A DNA stretch of 52,467 nucleotides from Pelargonium tetragonum (lineage: Eukaryota > Streptophyta > Magnoliopsida > Geraniales > Geraniaceae), in contig JAYMTL010000131.1 in assembly GCA_036897445.1 (NCBI GenBank), positions 1-52,467 of the forward strand, in the 5' to 3' direction. The notes beneath the pieces are model-generated. The model saw nothing but the letters and a program-made list of their open reading frames with translations. It made no database searches and was not told the origin of the DNA. Made by a program: the position numbers and the translations under genes. Shown one piece after another: positions 13,722 to 24,780 of the stretch. Position 1 is the stretch's first letter. Each line of letters starts with the position of its first letter.

Positions 13722-13763
13722 CTCAAAATTCAAGACTTCTTGACAAACTCTTGGAATTTTGAG
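13722..13763. repeat. Imperfect hairpin, 14 bp with one bulge
   Basis: CTCAAAATTCAAGA at 13722-13735 pairs with 13749-13763 apart from one unpaired base, leaving a 13-base loop. There is no T-run after it and no neighbouring gene. It may be chance or a relic of the short palindromic repeats found elsewhere in the window. Confidence 0.55.
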
Positions 13764-16700
13764 ATATGCCCAGGGATAAACAGCTTTTTGTATAGAAAAG
13801 TAGGACTTAAACAGGTCTCCTAAAGCAGGAGTTTAAACTATTTCATTTTCGCTGGATTAGCCTAAGTCCAGGTACTGTTATTTTTATGTCATCCTACCCA
13901 ATAAGTGTATTCTTTAAAAAGGGGCTTATCGTTGAGTGTTGAATTCAAGTTTTGATATCTTGATTAAGGAAAATCCCTAAAAGCGGGATGCTTTACAAAA
14001 GGAGGGCCTTTCCCGTGGTAGCTCTAGGTAGGAGCATTAACAAAGGAAATATGCTTTGCTAGGCTATTTGCTGAATATTATTCTAACTAATATTAATCAA
14101 ACCGAGGGAGCTTATAGAGTATATGCGCTTTTAGTCCTAGGAGCTTCCGTCCGTTTCAAATTTCAATGAGGGGTTTCGATAATCTAGTATAACCTATCAA
14201 GCCCGCCGGGCGATTTTCAAGAAGCTAAGAAATGTCTATTGGCGAAAACACGAGTCGCATAAAGGACTTAAGCTCCTGATTAAGGGTTATAACTTTGAAT
14301 AATCCTCTTTCTCTTACCCATTACTATGCCCTAGGAGCGCTCTCTTTCTATTTTTGTTACAATCCGGACAATTAGCATAGCGTATACAGTAGAGTTTACT
14401 AATTCATGCATCAAACGGTCATATTAGGTGTTAGGAATCCGCGTACAAGCTTTCCGAAGTGCAAGATCGGATAAGCTATTCGAATTTGAATTTACTGGAG
14501 TCCTTTTTCAAAGCTTTCTTGCCCAGCTTCAGGTCTGTAGCTTATGTCAATGACAAATAGAAAAAAGATGCGATGTGTAGTTTTGTCTTTATAAGAGCTT
14601 CCCTACAGCTATTTTTCTTTTTAGTGGGTGGACCCCCGAGTAGAGTAAATAAAGTACTTTATATATACCAGAAAAGCCCTTAAACGGGGTCTTAAATGGG
14701 GCTCCTTTCTAAAAAGCCAGAAATTGCAATATATAATAGTAGTTAAAAGTAGTAAAAAAATAGCACATCTAATGGACTTCATCTCCTGTAATGCTAAGGC
14801 GTAGAGTAGAAAGTAAGTTGGGTATTAAACCCCAGTCCAGAAAGCTTTATGTCAAAGTCAGCTAGAAGGAAGGCTTCTTCGGTTAATTCTTTCTAGGAAC
14901 TTTAGGTTTTTAAATTCCCTTGATCTTCTCTCACAAGATGCAAATGAGCTTGGAAGGGTTTTCCTGGTATTTAGAGGAGGTGTTTTTACAAAGTTGTGCC
15001 ATATCTGACGTTCCTAGTTAATTTACAAAATAGAATCCTAAACGTTAAATTTTAGTAAGATTTTATTAAGAAAACAGAGGTCAAAGTCAGGCTAGGCATT
15101 TCTAAAAGACCTTAAAAAGAAAAGAAGTTTTTCCTATAAAAGAAATTCCTAAGGACTCCTCGGTGCGAGTTTCTTATTGTCAAATTTGCTCATTTACCCT
15201 ATTACACCTAGTTTAGATTCTAAACTTGGAAGTAAACCCATAAGGTATACAAATTTTAAAGGAACAACCGACTCCGTCTTTAGTAACAAGGAAAAGAAAT
15301 TCAATCCAGAGTTCAAAAGTACTTTACTCGTCAGACCCTTATGGAAGGAAAAAACCTAAACTACTAAAAAGAGTAGGAGATTAGAAAGAAGGCGTAACTA
15401 AACACAGTCTCGTTAGATCAAGGTAAACTTACAAACTTAATCTCTTTTATTATAGGGAACTATAAGCTATTCTATTTTCCACAAGCGAAAGGTTACATGA
15501 CACAAAAAGTAGTTTCTTAAAAAGGAAACACTTGGATGACTGTAATAAGGTCCTGATAAACAGTCGGATAAGGGTCCGACATTAATAAACTAAGAGACAA
15601 CTAAAATGCCAGTTAAAACTCCTATGTAGGTCGCGGGTACAAAAACCCAAGAGGAGGCTCTTATTCGTGCGCTAGTAAGCCCGTTTTATTTATTAATTAT
15701 TAAAAATCTAATAAACTTACTACTCCAATAAGTACTCAACCTCCCTCCATGTTAGCAAAGTACACCAAACCAAAAACTAATGACCAAAAAGATCCAAGTC
15801 CTGACAACTGTAAAGTCAGAAGAAGGTTACGCTGTAAAAAATATAGAGAGGAAAAATTCTATTCGAGTTTTTCTAGGAGGAAGTTCTATTCATTTACGAG
15901 GACAATAAAAATTTAGCACTTCAAAGTGTCGGGCTAAGGGAGTAGCAATTGATATTGACAAGACACTCATATTGCTTGATCATAATTTAACCTATTTTGA
16001 CTTCATACCCTATGACTAAAAAAAGTAGTGCACTGTTTCATGCTTCTCTTTTTTATATAGTTTTACCACCGAGCGCAAAAGGAACACTGGGTAGTCCTCA
16101 ACTAAAAATTTTGTGTCCACTTTGACAGTAATAAAAAGAAAAATAAGGATCTACTTCCAAGACTTTCAAAGGATTTCAACGTCCAGTGTCTCTTTCATTA
16201 CGGGCGTGGAAATGCAATATATTTCGTTGCCCTGCTTTCTTATTTTGCCAATTTACAAAGCTCTCCGGTAATAGCGGGTTTTTATAAGTTTATAAGTATG
16301 AACCATTTTATTATGTTTCCGAAACTTTCCTGTCTCTATAATTAATTAGCTCAAAATAACTATGATTCACTCTTTTACAAACTACTAGAAAACCTCGTTA
16401 TCTTTCATTTCCCCGAGCTACTATTTAAGCAAAGTCCTGTTAATCCCAGCTGAGCAGCTCTTCTTTTCTTTGTCTGTAAAAAAAAGAGAAATTCATTCTA
16501 CCAACGCAATTCTATTTGAAGCATACCTTATATAGGAAAAATCTTAGACTCTCAAGCAAAAAGCTATTCATTACATTTAGGATATAGTTAGTGTAATTTT
16601 AAGTCTTGGGCTTTTGGAATACCTCGAGGATAAGCAAAAAACTCTTTATACAGGCTTGTCAAGAGTCCTCTAAAGATCTTGGTATTTTAGCATACTTTTT

Positions 16701-16919
16701 CTTAAAACTCATAATTAATCGTGGATTTACATAGGGCCTACCCCAATTTTTCGTTAAAAAGGTAAGAGTTTATTATGTATCTAGATCTTGTTAGAGCGCT
16801 ATAGCCCCCTCCTTGACAATAAAGGAAGTTGATCCATTAAGGAAGATTAAGCTTTAATGTTGGCCCTAAAAGTATAGAAACTCTAAAAGGAAAATCTTAA
16901 GTTTAAGTATAGTTTAAGG

Positions 16920-16933
16920 AAAAGGGCCCTTTT
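16920..16933. repeat. 14-base perfect palindrome
   Basis: AAAAGGGCCCTTTT, a G-run/C-run cassette without a spacer. Palindromes of this length are expected a few times by chance, but this one has the layout of the wider cassette class. Confidence 0.5.
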
Positions 16934-16959
16934 TTACCAAGCCTTGTGTGTGTATCAAT

Positions 16960-17290
16960 TATGGATAACTATCATCGGTATAATGTAATAAGGAAGACTA
17001 GAAAGGCTATCCAGATATAGCTCTGAGTATTAAGAGTACAACTAAGAGAGCGGTGTAAGAAATGAAGTAGGCTACAAAACAAAGAGGGAAGGTATAGCTC
17101 AGAAGAAATTGATAGTTCATAAGATACTGATAGAGAGTATTCTAGCTCTTGAGAAAAGTACGGGTTGTAGATATAGCTAGTTAAGGTAGCCCGGTAGTAG
17201 GCATAGAAAAGGTATGGTACAGAATAGGGCAGTCATAACGTAAGAAGGCAAGTCAATTAAAAGATAGCTTACTCTTCTTTTTGTTAGAAC
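16960..17290 (+). repeat. Low-complexity repeat-family segment B6
   Basis: A purine-rich stretch containing GGTATAGCTCA near 17091. The same word precedes similar A/G-rich DNA near 24050, and GGATATAGCTCA occurs near 24670. It resembles a tRNA D arm only superficially. No cloverleaf fits. Confidence 0.4.
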
Positions 17291-19470
17291 TTGCCTTTAT
17301 CTCAAGACCTTTTAACTATTAAGGTTTCCTTTTACATTAATTAGGGAATTTGTAATTACAGGATTTAAACTATAAAAACGAAGTCTTTGCCTTGTGTAAA
17401 TAGAGTCCTTTTTATTCCTGAAAGGTAGCTTTTATTAAGGAAGTGTAAGTTAGGAATATTAGGTATTAATAAAACTCCGAAAGGGGATAAGAGGAACAAA
17501 GAAGTTTTATGGGATTAGAACTCCTGTAACTGATGTCTTCCTTATTCTGTAGCTTTGAAGTTACCGGGAGCCCCTCTTAAAAAAGGGAGTATATAAGATG
17601 GGAGAGAGTACGGGTATTAAGAGCAAGGCCTTTTAACAGGTGGAGTTAAGGTAGGAGTTTAATACGAGTCTTTGGTATTTAAATTTCTCGTAAAAGTAGT
17701 TGTATCCTTCTTTTTAGGAAGTTAAAGTAGAGTCCATACAGGCTTTTTTAGCTCCCTATAAGGATCAAAAAGGGAATCCTATAACTAAGTAAAACTGGCG
17801 GGGGCTTTTAAGTTTATTTGCATTTAGGATTTTAGGGGTTTTTTAAGAGGTAATAGAGTAGAGAACTTTCTGAGTCTTGTAAGTTTTACGGGATACTAGC
17901 CCTTTTTAATTAAAGTCAATTCTAGGAAATATGTAATTAAGAGAATAAAAATGAAGCTAAGGAGGAAAAAGGGAGTCTAGTTAGGCTAAAAAAATGTGGA
18001 TTAAAACCAAGTTTCTACTTTTAAGTAGGGGGAAGTCCGCTCAAATTTTGAAGTTTAGGCGCTAAGAATAAAAAAATTCCCGAAGTCTAGCTTCAGCTTC
18101 TGAGGAATTTCAAATTCCGGTTTAGGGGTACCCTTTTACAAAACTCGCTGTTCTAAAAAGCCTCCTGTTTTAGTTACTTGTTTCCGTCGCGAGGGTCTTC
18201 CTTTTATAATAGGAGTTTCCTTTCGTTTATATATAAATTTTAGTTCATCGAGATTCTTCTTATAAAGACATACCCTGTTGAAAAGGATAAGTGTTAGTTA
18301 CAAGCGTTTAAAGAAATGTTTAAAAACTACACTACGGCCCTGAATTCCGTCTTTATCTTGTGCCGAGAACCCCTTACCACTGGGGTACGCAATGAATTTT
18401 GAGTTTTTTAGTATTATAAAATGAGTAAGGGAGTGCCTATAAATTTTCCTTTTGTTGGTTAAAAATCTCGCAAGTTCTAATCCCGTTATGGTTATAGATA
18501 AATCCTACCTTTTTTGGTACAGTCCGAAGCGCTTTAATCAGTCGAAGTTAGTCTTAGGTATTTTACACCTTTAAGAGCTCTAAAATCTGATTGTATTGGT
18601 AAAGCTCATAGATACGGATAAGATTTTCAATAGAATTCTCTCCTTTTATACTAAGGTTGTTCTGAGGTTCTCTTTAAAGGGTGCGAGCATCCCCCCACTT
18701 TATTGTAAATACTTTGACTTCTATTGCGGTAGCTTCATAACACAAGTTTTCTTTGATGAGAGAGGATTTTCTTGATAATTCTATAAAAAATTTATCGAAG
18801 TGAGGCTCTTTATACGAGTAAGTAAAGGGAGTGTGAATAGTTTGTTGAATTATTCTTACTACTGCCAGCGTATCTTGCTTATACAAAAAAGGGTCTAATC
18901 TAAGCGTCTACCTTTGGAGGAATTTCTTTAATATTCTGTAGTACCTCCCCGGCATTAACAACATTAACAAAGAGAAATTTATCCGCGTTCCCCCAGCCCA
19001 GCTAAAAAAATAGCTCACTATTCTGGATTCCAGGACTCTTGTGTGCGGATTCCAGATAGGGATACCCTAAAAACTCACGGACTTATTTAAGTAATTAAGA
19101 TTCTGATTTAGGGGTTTTGCTTGAACATGCTTTTATCAGTAAAAGCATGTCTCAAAACATTAGGTATTGCATTGCTCAAGAAACGGAGGCCTCTCCGCGG
19201 CGGTTTAATATTTAGAAATGCCGGGGCTCATTTTACCCTTTTAATGCCTTGCAAGGTTTATATAACAGGTCGTTACAAACAAAGTACAAAAAATGATAAA
19301 TATAAAAAGGAAATCGCTTTGGTAGAAATTGATTCGGCTAATCCTTAAAACAACTTAGTTAGTAAGGGTCTATACTATATTCTTAATTTGATTTTAAGGC
19401 GCGCCTAGGAAATTTTAAAGTACCAATCTCACTTTTGCAAAGCAGTATCCTATACACCGGATATTTACTA
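17291..19470. other. Gene-free stretch before the tRNA-Cys-like gene
   Basis: Background with a two-copy CATTAACAA tandem (18953-18970), the hairpin at 19125-19150 and a ten-base AGGCGCGCCT palindrome (19397-19406), which is unusually G+C-rich for the window. No promoter could be assigned to the tRNA. Confidence 0.55.
19125..19150. repeat. 11 bp perfect hairpin with a TCAG loop
   Basis: ACATGCTTTTA and TAAAAGCATGT flank a four-base TCAG loop. It lies 320 bases upstream of the tRNA-Cys-like gene and within the start of a 75-codon frame that I do not believe is coding. A hairpin of this size is not far from the chance level for this length of AT-rich DNA, so its significance is modest. Confidence 0.6.
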
Positions 19471-19542
19471 GTAACCCTAGCCAAGCGGTAAGACATAAGT
19501 CTGCAAAACTTATATCCGTCGGTTCGAATCAGGCGGGTTTCC
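19471..19542 (+). tRNA. trnC-GCA: tRNA-Cys-like (GCA), diverged plastid type, possibly a pseudogene
   Basis: This looks like a cysteine tRNA. The D-arm sequence (TAGCCAAGCGGTAAGAC) and the anticodon arm resemble plastid trnC. The anticodon stem TAAGT/ACTTA is perfect around CTGCAAA, with GCA at 19503-19505. The T loop is TTCGAAT and the variable loop is five bases. Each other helix has a fault: acceptor GTAACCC/GGGTTTC has a T2-T71 mismatch, the D stem has C11-A24, and the T stem has G52-A62. The acceptor does not match the usual GGCG-type end, and base 73 is C, whereas tRNA-Cys identity normally depends on U73. A C-to-U change at position 11 would restore one pair, but editing would not explain the others. 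It is either a decaying copy or a fast-evolving working gene. A short TATCC/GGATA hairpin lies just upstream (about 19446-19463). Confidence 0.62.
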
Positions 19543-22169
19543 GTAAAGATTGCCCTAGTATTCCTCATATGCAGTTTACCTACTTACCATAAGAGGCAGC
19601 CCATGCGTGTAAAAGGGCTCTAATATATCAAATAAAAATTCCACGACAAGGGTTTTTAGTCAATATGTGAAATTCCTTTTGTAGCCAAACTCTTATTTCA
19701 CTTGCGTGGGATAATGGCGGAGCTTAAGTAGTTAATCAACAAGTTTTTAATAAAGGACTTTATTCTTTAACTTTTTAATTTAAGAGTCTCCTCACCCTTA
19801 TCTTAGGAATGCCTACATTGCCGTGGTCTAAGGGAGAGCTTCTGTATTAATTTGTTTTAATGGATTTCCGAGTCTATTATATTAAATAAATGCTATATTC
19901 TTCCGAGATTTCCCGAATATTAACCATGAGACGGGTTATCTTGAATAAGAATCTCTATCAAAGAGTTAGTAGGTAAGTCATTAGTCTTATTGTTAGGAAG
20001 TTTTGTATTCTTAAATAACTAAATAATTAACAGTAAAGAAAGGGTTTCCTCATATTCGAGATATTCGACCCGGAGTAAGTAAATAAAGAAGCTTAAACCC
20101 TGGAATTTGTTGTTCATTGCTGTATTTGTATTCGGGTTAAAGGTGCTTAGGGAATAAACACTTGATTGAGGGGTTGCTGTTGCGCTCCTTTGATTTCAAG
20201 TTTTCCTATTTCAGATAAAAAGAACTAAAGTAAGATTTTCCAGCAATCTAGTGTAGAGCTTTTTAAGGGGTAGTTTGGGTTTCCTCTTACCAGGTATTCT
20301 CTTTCCACTTAACAAGAATCCTAGGGGTTTTAAGAGAGGCTTTTTCTTGGAAGTTACTAAAATGTAGAATATCTATAGTTTTTAAGCTATTCCGTAAGTT
20401 TAGGGCTCTCGTATGCCTTAGGTTCAAATCAAAATCTTTGCCTTATCTTAGCTTGAATTCTTGTTGACTCCTTGAGGCAAGATCCTAGCCCATTTTTGTT
20501 TGTACGAAAGATTTCACCAGGAACAAGAAATGGCTTAGATAATTCATTATCTGCCACTCTATTAAATAAATAGAAGCTAAGATCTTAAGTGGAATCTTTC
20601 TATATATCATCCGTTTTCCTATTAGGTTTCTCTAAGGCGGTAGGTGCTTTTTTGACTAGAATCTAGCTTACTCATTATTTTTGGTAGAGCACGAGTTTGA
20701 GCAGATGTCGTTGGTTAGAATCGCATGCATATAGTTCTCTTCTTTTATCTTTTTTGTTCTCTTTTCTTTTAAAGCATTTGCTAGAATTACCGCATAAAGT
20801 GTAAGAGCGAATACCGGGTTCTTTTTCTAAAAAGGGGGTGCTATACCAAGAAGTGCCCTCGAATTCTCGGTTATAGTATAAAGTTTCTCATCAGTCAAGT
20901 CCTATATTTCCTGTTTTTGGTAATTTAGTATAAAAGTAAAGAAGCCTATCAACTTAAGGAGAAGCTTTGCTTTTGGAATTCCTTTGGTAACGTAAATTCT
21001 TTTTCATCCGTTTCTGAGTACAAGAAGCTTGCGGTTCGTGTTACATTAAGTCAAGATTAAGATTCCATTTTGAAACCTTTTTATTATATGAGGTCGACTC
21101 TACCCAAGTATTAAGTTTTTTTATAGTAATGGATCGCCTAACTTGATCGGGAAATCTGGTGTTGACCTACTCACATATAAAAGAGTGCCAAAAAGGCATA
21201 TGTTCAAGAATCCCTTTGGAAAAAGAACTATTGAGGGAGTCCGGTTTACTGGTACGGATTTTTTCCTTGGGCAGCGGATCGACAGTGAGTTTCCTAAAGC
21301 TTCCTATCAATCTCGCATAAAATACAAAGTATGTCTTTTTAAAAAAGGGGTCCTCTTAGCCTAAAATAAGGCTCGAACTATATACGCTCAAGAGTCTCCT
21401 AACATATGGAGCTGCTGAATAGTATAATATCTCTGGCATAGGAATTAGCTTTTGCAGAATCCCGTAATCATAAATAAAAATTCGAAGGTAACTCTAGGAA
21501 ACTCAAAATAGATAGAAAATCCTTGTGTAAATGCCGATAGTATTAAGCAGAAGTAGCTTCGAAAGAATTTTTTGTAAAAATCATCCCTTACGCCTGTCAG
21601 TTCTTATTCTTTAGTTATTGGAGAAGCAAATCTGATGAAAATGGGACGCTTGGCTGTTTATGATAATATGCACCTTTTTATGACATAGAATACTGTAGTT
21701 CTAACTTGGGCGTATCTTTAATGTAACTAAAAAGCAGGCTGCTATAAGACCCCTTATTTCTTTACTAAGTCTTTTTTTGTATCCTAAACCCAAACTTTTG
21801 GCGAATTGCACAAGAGAAGGGAAAACCTCGGAATAAAATTTATACTACACCGGGGCCTTTGAAAAACCTTTACTATATCAAGATCCTCCAAGAACAGGAA
21901 ACATGCTTTAGAATGTTGTGAGAATATAATAAGTTAGGATAAGAGAACGTCTACCCTTTTGGGAGGTATTACAAGGGTGTCCTTTATCCTGCAACTGAGG
22001 TTCTTATAGTATAGGATATCCCTTTAAGAATTTAAAAGAATGGACATTACTTTGATTCTAGAAACGTGCCCCTAAATAAGATTTTGAATTAGGAGTATAC
22101 CATAAGAATTTCCTAGACCGGCTCTCTTAAACTTTATCTAAGCGAAAGACCCGAGAAAATGACCGATTC
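19543..22169. other. Gene-free stretch
   Basis: Background with frequent six- to ten-base palindromic cores (GGAATTCC-, GGTCC-like), often about 100-140 bases apart, for example near 20860, 20978, 21096, 21237 and 21350. A 73-codon frame at 21143-21364 is not recognisable. Confidence 0.55.
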
Positions 22170-22340
22170 CTTTTTTATATTGTTATATTCTCTATCTTCT
22201 TCTTTATGATAGCTATATTCTTATGAGTCTTAATACCGGATATTGTACCTGCCTTAGTTGCCGCTGTCTTACTCTAAAGGGTCCTTGTATTAGGGGCCCT
22301 CTCGTTCCAGTCTGTACCACTCTTTTTTATTTCCTTTCTA
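22170..22340 (-). repeat. Low-complexity repeat-family segment B7, reverse orientation
   Basis: The minus strand reads GGCAAC-TAAGGCAGGTA (22246-22262). Segment B8 has GGCAACAATAAGGCAGGTA at 24594-24612, a match broken only by a two-base indel. A G-run/C-run cassette, GGGGCCC, lies inside at 22293-22299. Confidence 0.45.
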
Positions 22341-23689
22341 TTGTTAGTTAGACTTAGATCTGCTCTTAAGCCGGAGTTAACTAGATCCGGGGAGTAAGGG
22401 ACAATAATACAGATTCTCCTCTTTTTAATACATCCCGGAACTAGAAAACCCAAATAAAAGCTCGGTTTTTAGAAAAGTTTTACCTTGACTTGCTCCAAAG
22501 GAACACGTTTAACTCTCAGCTTTGACCTAAAGCTTAATTCTAGCCTTCCTGTATCGGCTAACCGAAGGGGAAATATTACCTAAGTGATTTTCTCCTGCGA
22601 AAAAGGCGTAAAAATTGCACGATTAAAAAAAGTAGAAATTGCTCAAAAAGGGGCGTTTCTCTTCTTAAAAGTGCCTAAAAACGGGTACTCGAACCTATGG
22701 TTTTTGCGAGTCTCTTATTGTGTCATACCCACGGACTCCTTTATTCCGAAATCCTTTCTAATTGAAACTTGGTAAGTGCCTTTTTAACGACTAGAGTTCG
22801 GAACCTTAAAGTTTATTATTTATAGTGTCTTAAATCTATCGAGGTGCAAAAAGTAGGGGTTACTTTTTGTTATGATTGTTTTAGAGTCTTCTCTTATGTA
22901 GTCTGGGATATTAAATAGAGAGTACTGCTGATAGAAGTCAATTAGGGAGTATCAACTTAAAAGAAGATTTTTATTAAACATATGTACTTACTGGGTACGC
23001 TAAGTCAAGTTTTAGGGCACTTAAATAATCGTACAAGGGGTTTTAGTCTTGTTCTAATGAATCTGGAAATTGGGAGCATACTAATTACATTACCTCTGCA
23101 TGAGATAGAAAGTCTTTCACTTGGATAAACTTTACGGGTAAATACCAGAAAACTTTATCTAATAAGGAAGTTCCTGAAACAGGGTCTTATAAAAATGCTC
23201 GAGATATTCAATTTCTTTCTCTGCCACAAGTAAATGCTAACAGCTAACAAGAAACTGGAATCTATAATATCTAGCAGAGTAGAAGGAATTCCCTTTAGTT
23301 TTTTAAAGTGATAAAATTTCTAGTTGGGTTTTGCAAGCAAGTAGGTTTCTTTGCTATCTATTTATTAGTTATAGTCTTTGTGCGATTAGAACCCGTGCGC
23401 TGTCCTAGTAGCTAGGTTATAATTTTAAGTTATCCCAGGAATTTTTGCAGTTTCTTTGAAATTTGAAATTAGGAAGTTAGTGATACAGGCATAAGTTTCC
23501 CCCCTTCTTTTGAAGATAGAAGTAGGTTTTACAAGAGAAATACAAGGCAGTTTTCTTAATTTAAAAAGGGGGATTTACATAGTAAAAAATATAATAATCC
23601 TAAAATTTTCAATCAGTCAAAGCTAAAGAAAAGGAAATATTAAAGCAAATAAAAAAAGTATGAACAAAATCTTTCCTTTTTATTCAGTT
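22341..23689. other. Gene-free stretch
   Basis: Background with copy 1 of the 14-base repeat at 23082-23095 and a 63-codon frame at 22584-22775 with no recognisable product. Confidence 0.55.
23082..23095 (+). repeat. TAATTACATTACCT repeat, copy 1
   Basis: First of five identical 14-base copies on the + strand. Here it is preceded by GAGCATAC and followed by CTGCATGAGATAG. Flanks are not shared with the other copies apart from a pyrimidine just before it. Confidence 0.8.
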
Positions 23690-24780
23690 TAGGTAGCCTT
23701 TCTTGCCCTTTTTACTATCTATATACTATATTTCTATATATTTAATTGCTTACTTTAGAGAGAAGGGTTTAACCAGATCGGGAAGCTTTGGTCTAATACA
23801 ATCTTAAACAATTACCTACACTCTATAAGCCCTAAAAGTTTCTATCTCTATACACTAGTAAGAACTAAGGGAGGTATTATCCTTAAACAAGGCCTATAAA
23901 AACTAGAAGACTCTACTCCTTACAAGCTTAGAGGAATACACTAGCTACAGGGAGAAGTTCAGGCAAGAAGACTAAGACAGGGAATATCAAGACCCATAAT
24001 GAAGAAACAAGAAGTTATAACAAATAGAATACAGAGATACAGATAAAAGGTATAGCTCAAAAAGTAAGTTAAAACAAAGAATAAGAATACAGCAGCTCCT
24101 CCTAACAAGAGTCAAAAGGCTTCTACAACTCATAAGAGATAGCTCTAAGAAAGGTAACAAGTAAGTAATTAAGAGGAGGCCCCTAGATTGTGTAAGTCAG
24201 TGTACCTATAAAATTCTGCTAATTACATTACCTCCGCTATCGCTACAGTCGGTAACAAGGACCATGCTGTATTAAGTTTCTACCTTCCTTAGCGATAAGA
24301 ACAGAAGCAAGAGGCGAGCTTGCTTGGGCTAAGACAACTACTATACTTATCTATTACTACGTACTACAATCTTTATACAATCTGTAACAAAGTAAACTAA
24401 CTAATAAATAAAGCTCCTAGACTCTAAGTATTATCCTATTATCTATTTTTCTATCTATTATAATCCATATACATAATAACATTATACTGATAACTAAAGA
24501 GTAAAACAATTATATTCATATAAGAACTATAAAGAAATTACTAAAGACTTTTTACAAATTACATTACAATAGCTACAAGTAAGAATAATTACAGGCAACA
24601 ATAAGGCAGGTAGAGTCTCCCTTAAGCATAGTACAGCTCTTACAAATACTAATACTACTAAAAGATAGCTATGCAGAAGATGCGGATATAGCTCATAAGA
24701 AATAAGTTAGTAAGAAAATCTGGTAAGTCAACAACAGAAAGCAAAGAAAGAGCAGAGCGCAAGTTAAGTCATAAGAAGTT
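23690..24780 (+). repeat. Low-complexity repeat-family segment B8 (longest member)
   Basis: About 1.1 kb of A-rich DNA holding at least two sub-units, each with a CAGGCAA block (23960 and 24592). The second is preceded by ATAGCTACAAGTAAG. Between them lie copy 2 of the 14-base repeat and a 7 bp hairpin AAGCAAG/CTTGCTT (24305-24311/24319-24325). The inner sequence of that hairpin resembles the end of segment B3 in reverse. No coding frame of note is present. Confidence 0.5.
24219..24233 (+). repeat. TAATTACATTACCT repeat, copy 2
   Basis: The second copy lies inside the low-complexity segment at 23.7-24.8 kb and is followed by CCGCTATCGCTAC. A degraded relative (AATTACATTACAAT) lies about 340 bases downstream near 24557. 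Confidence 0.8.

Larger units (their letters stand above)
12561..16959. other. Gene-free stretch
   Basis: Background containing the hairpin at 13722-13763, the palindrome at 16920-16933 and two short unrecognised frames (13508-13726 minus, 15177-15359 plus). A T-arm-like string near 13215-13225 (minus) does not belong to a complete tRNA. Confidence 0.6.

Noticed and set aside
15802-15830. CTGAC/GTCAG hairpin with CTGTAAA in the loop, resembling a tRNA-Tyr anticodon arm
   Set aside because: The loop is nine bases and there is no T arm or acceptor stem around it.
15164-22721. TGCGAGT(T/C)TCTTATTGT at 15164 and 22705
   Set aside because: A 17-base match with one mismatch is expected several times by chance among all pairs in the window.
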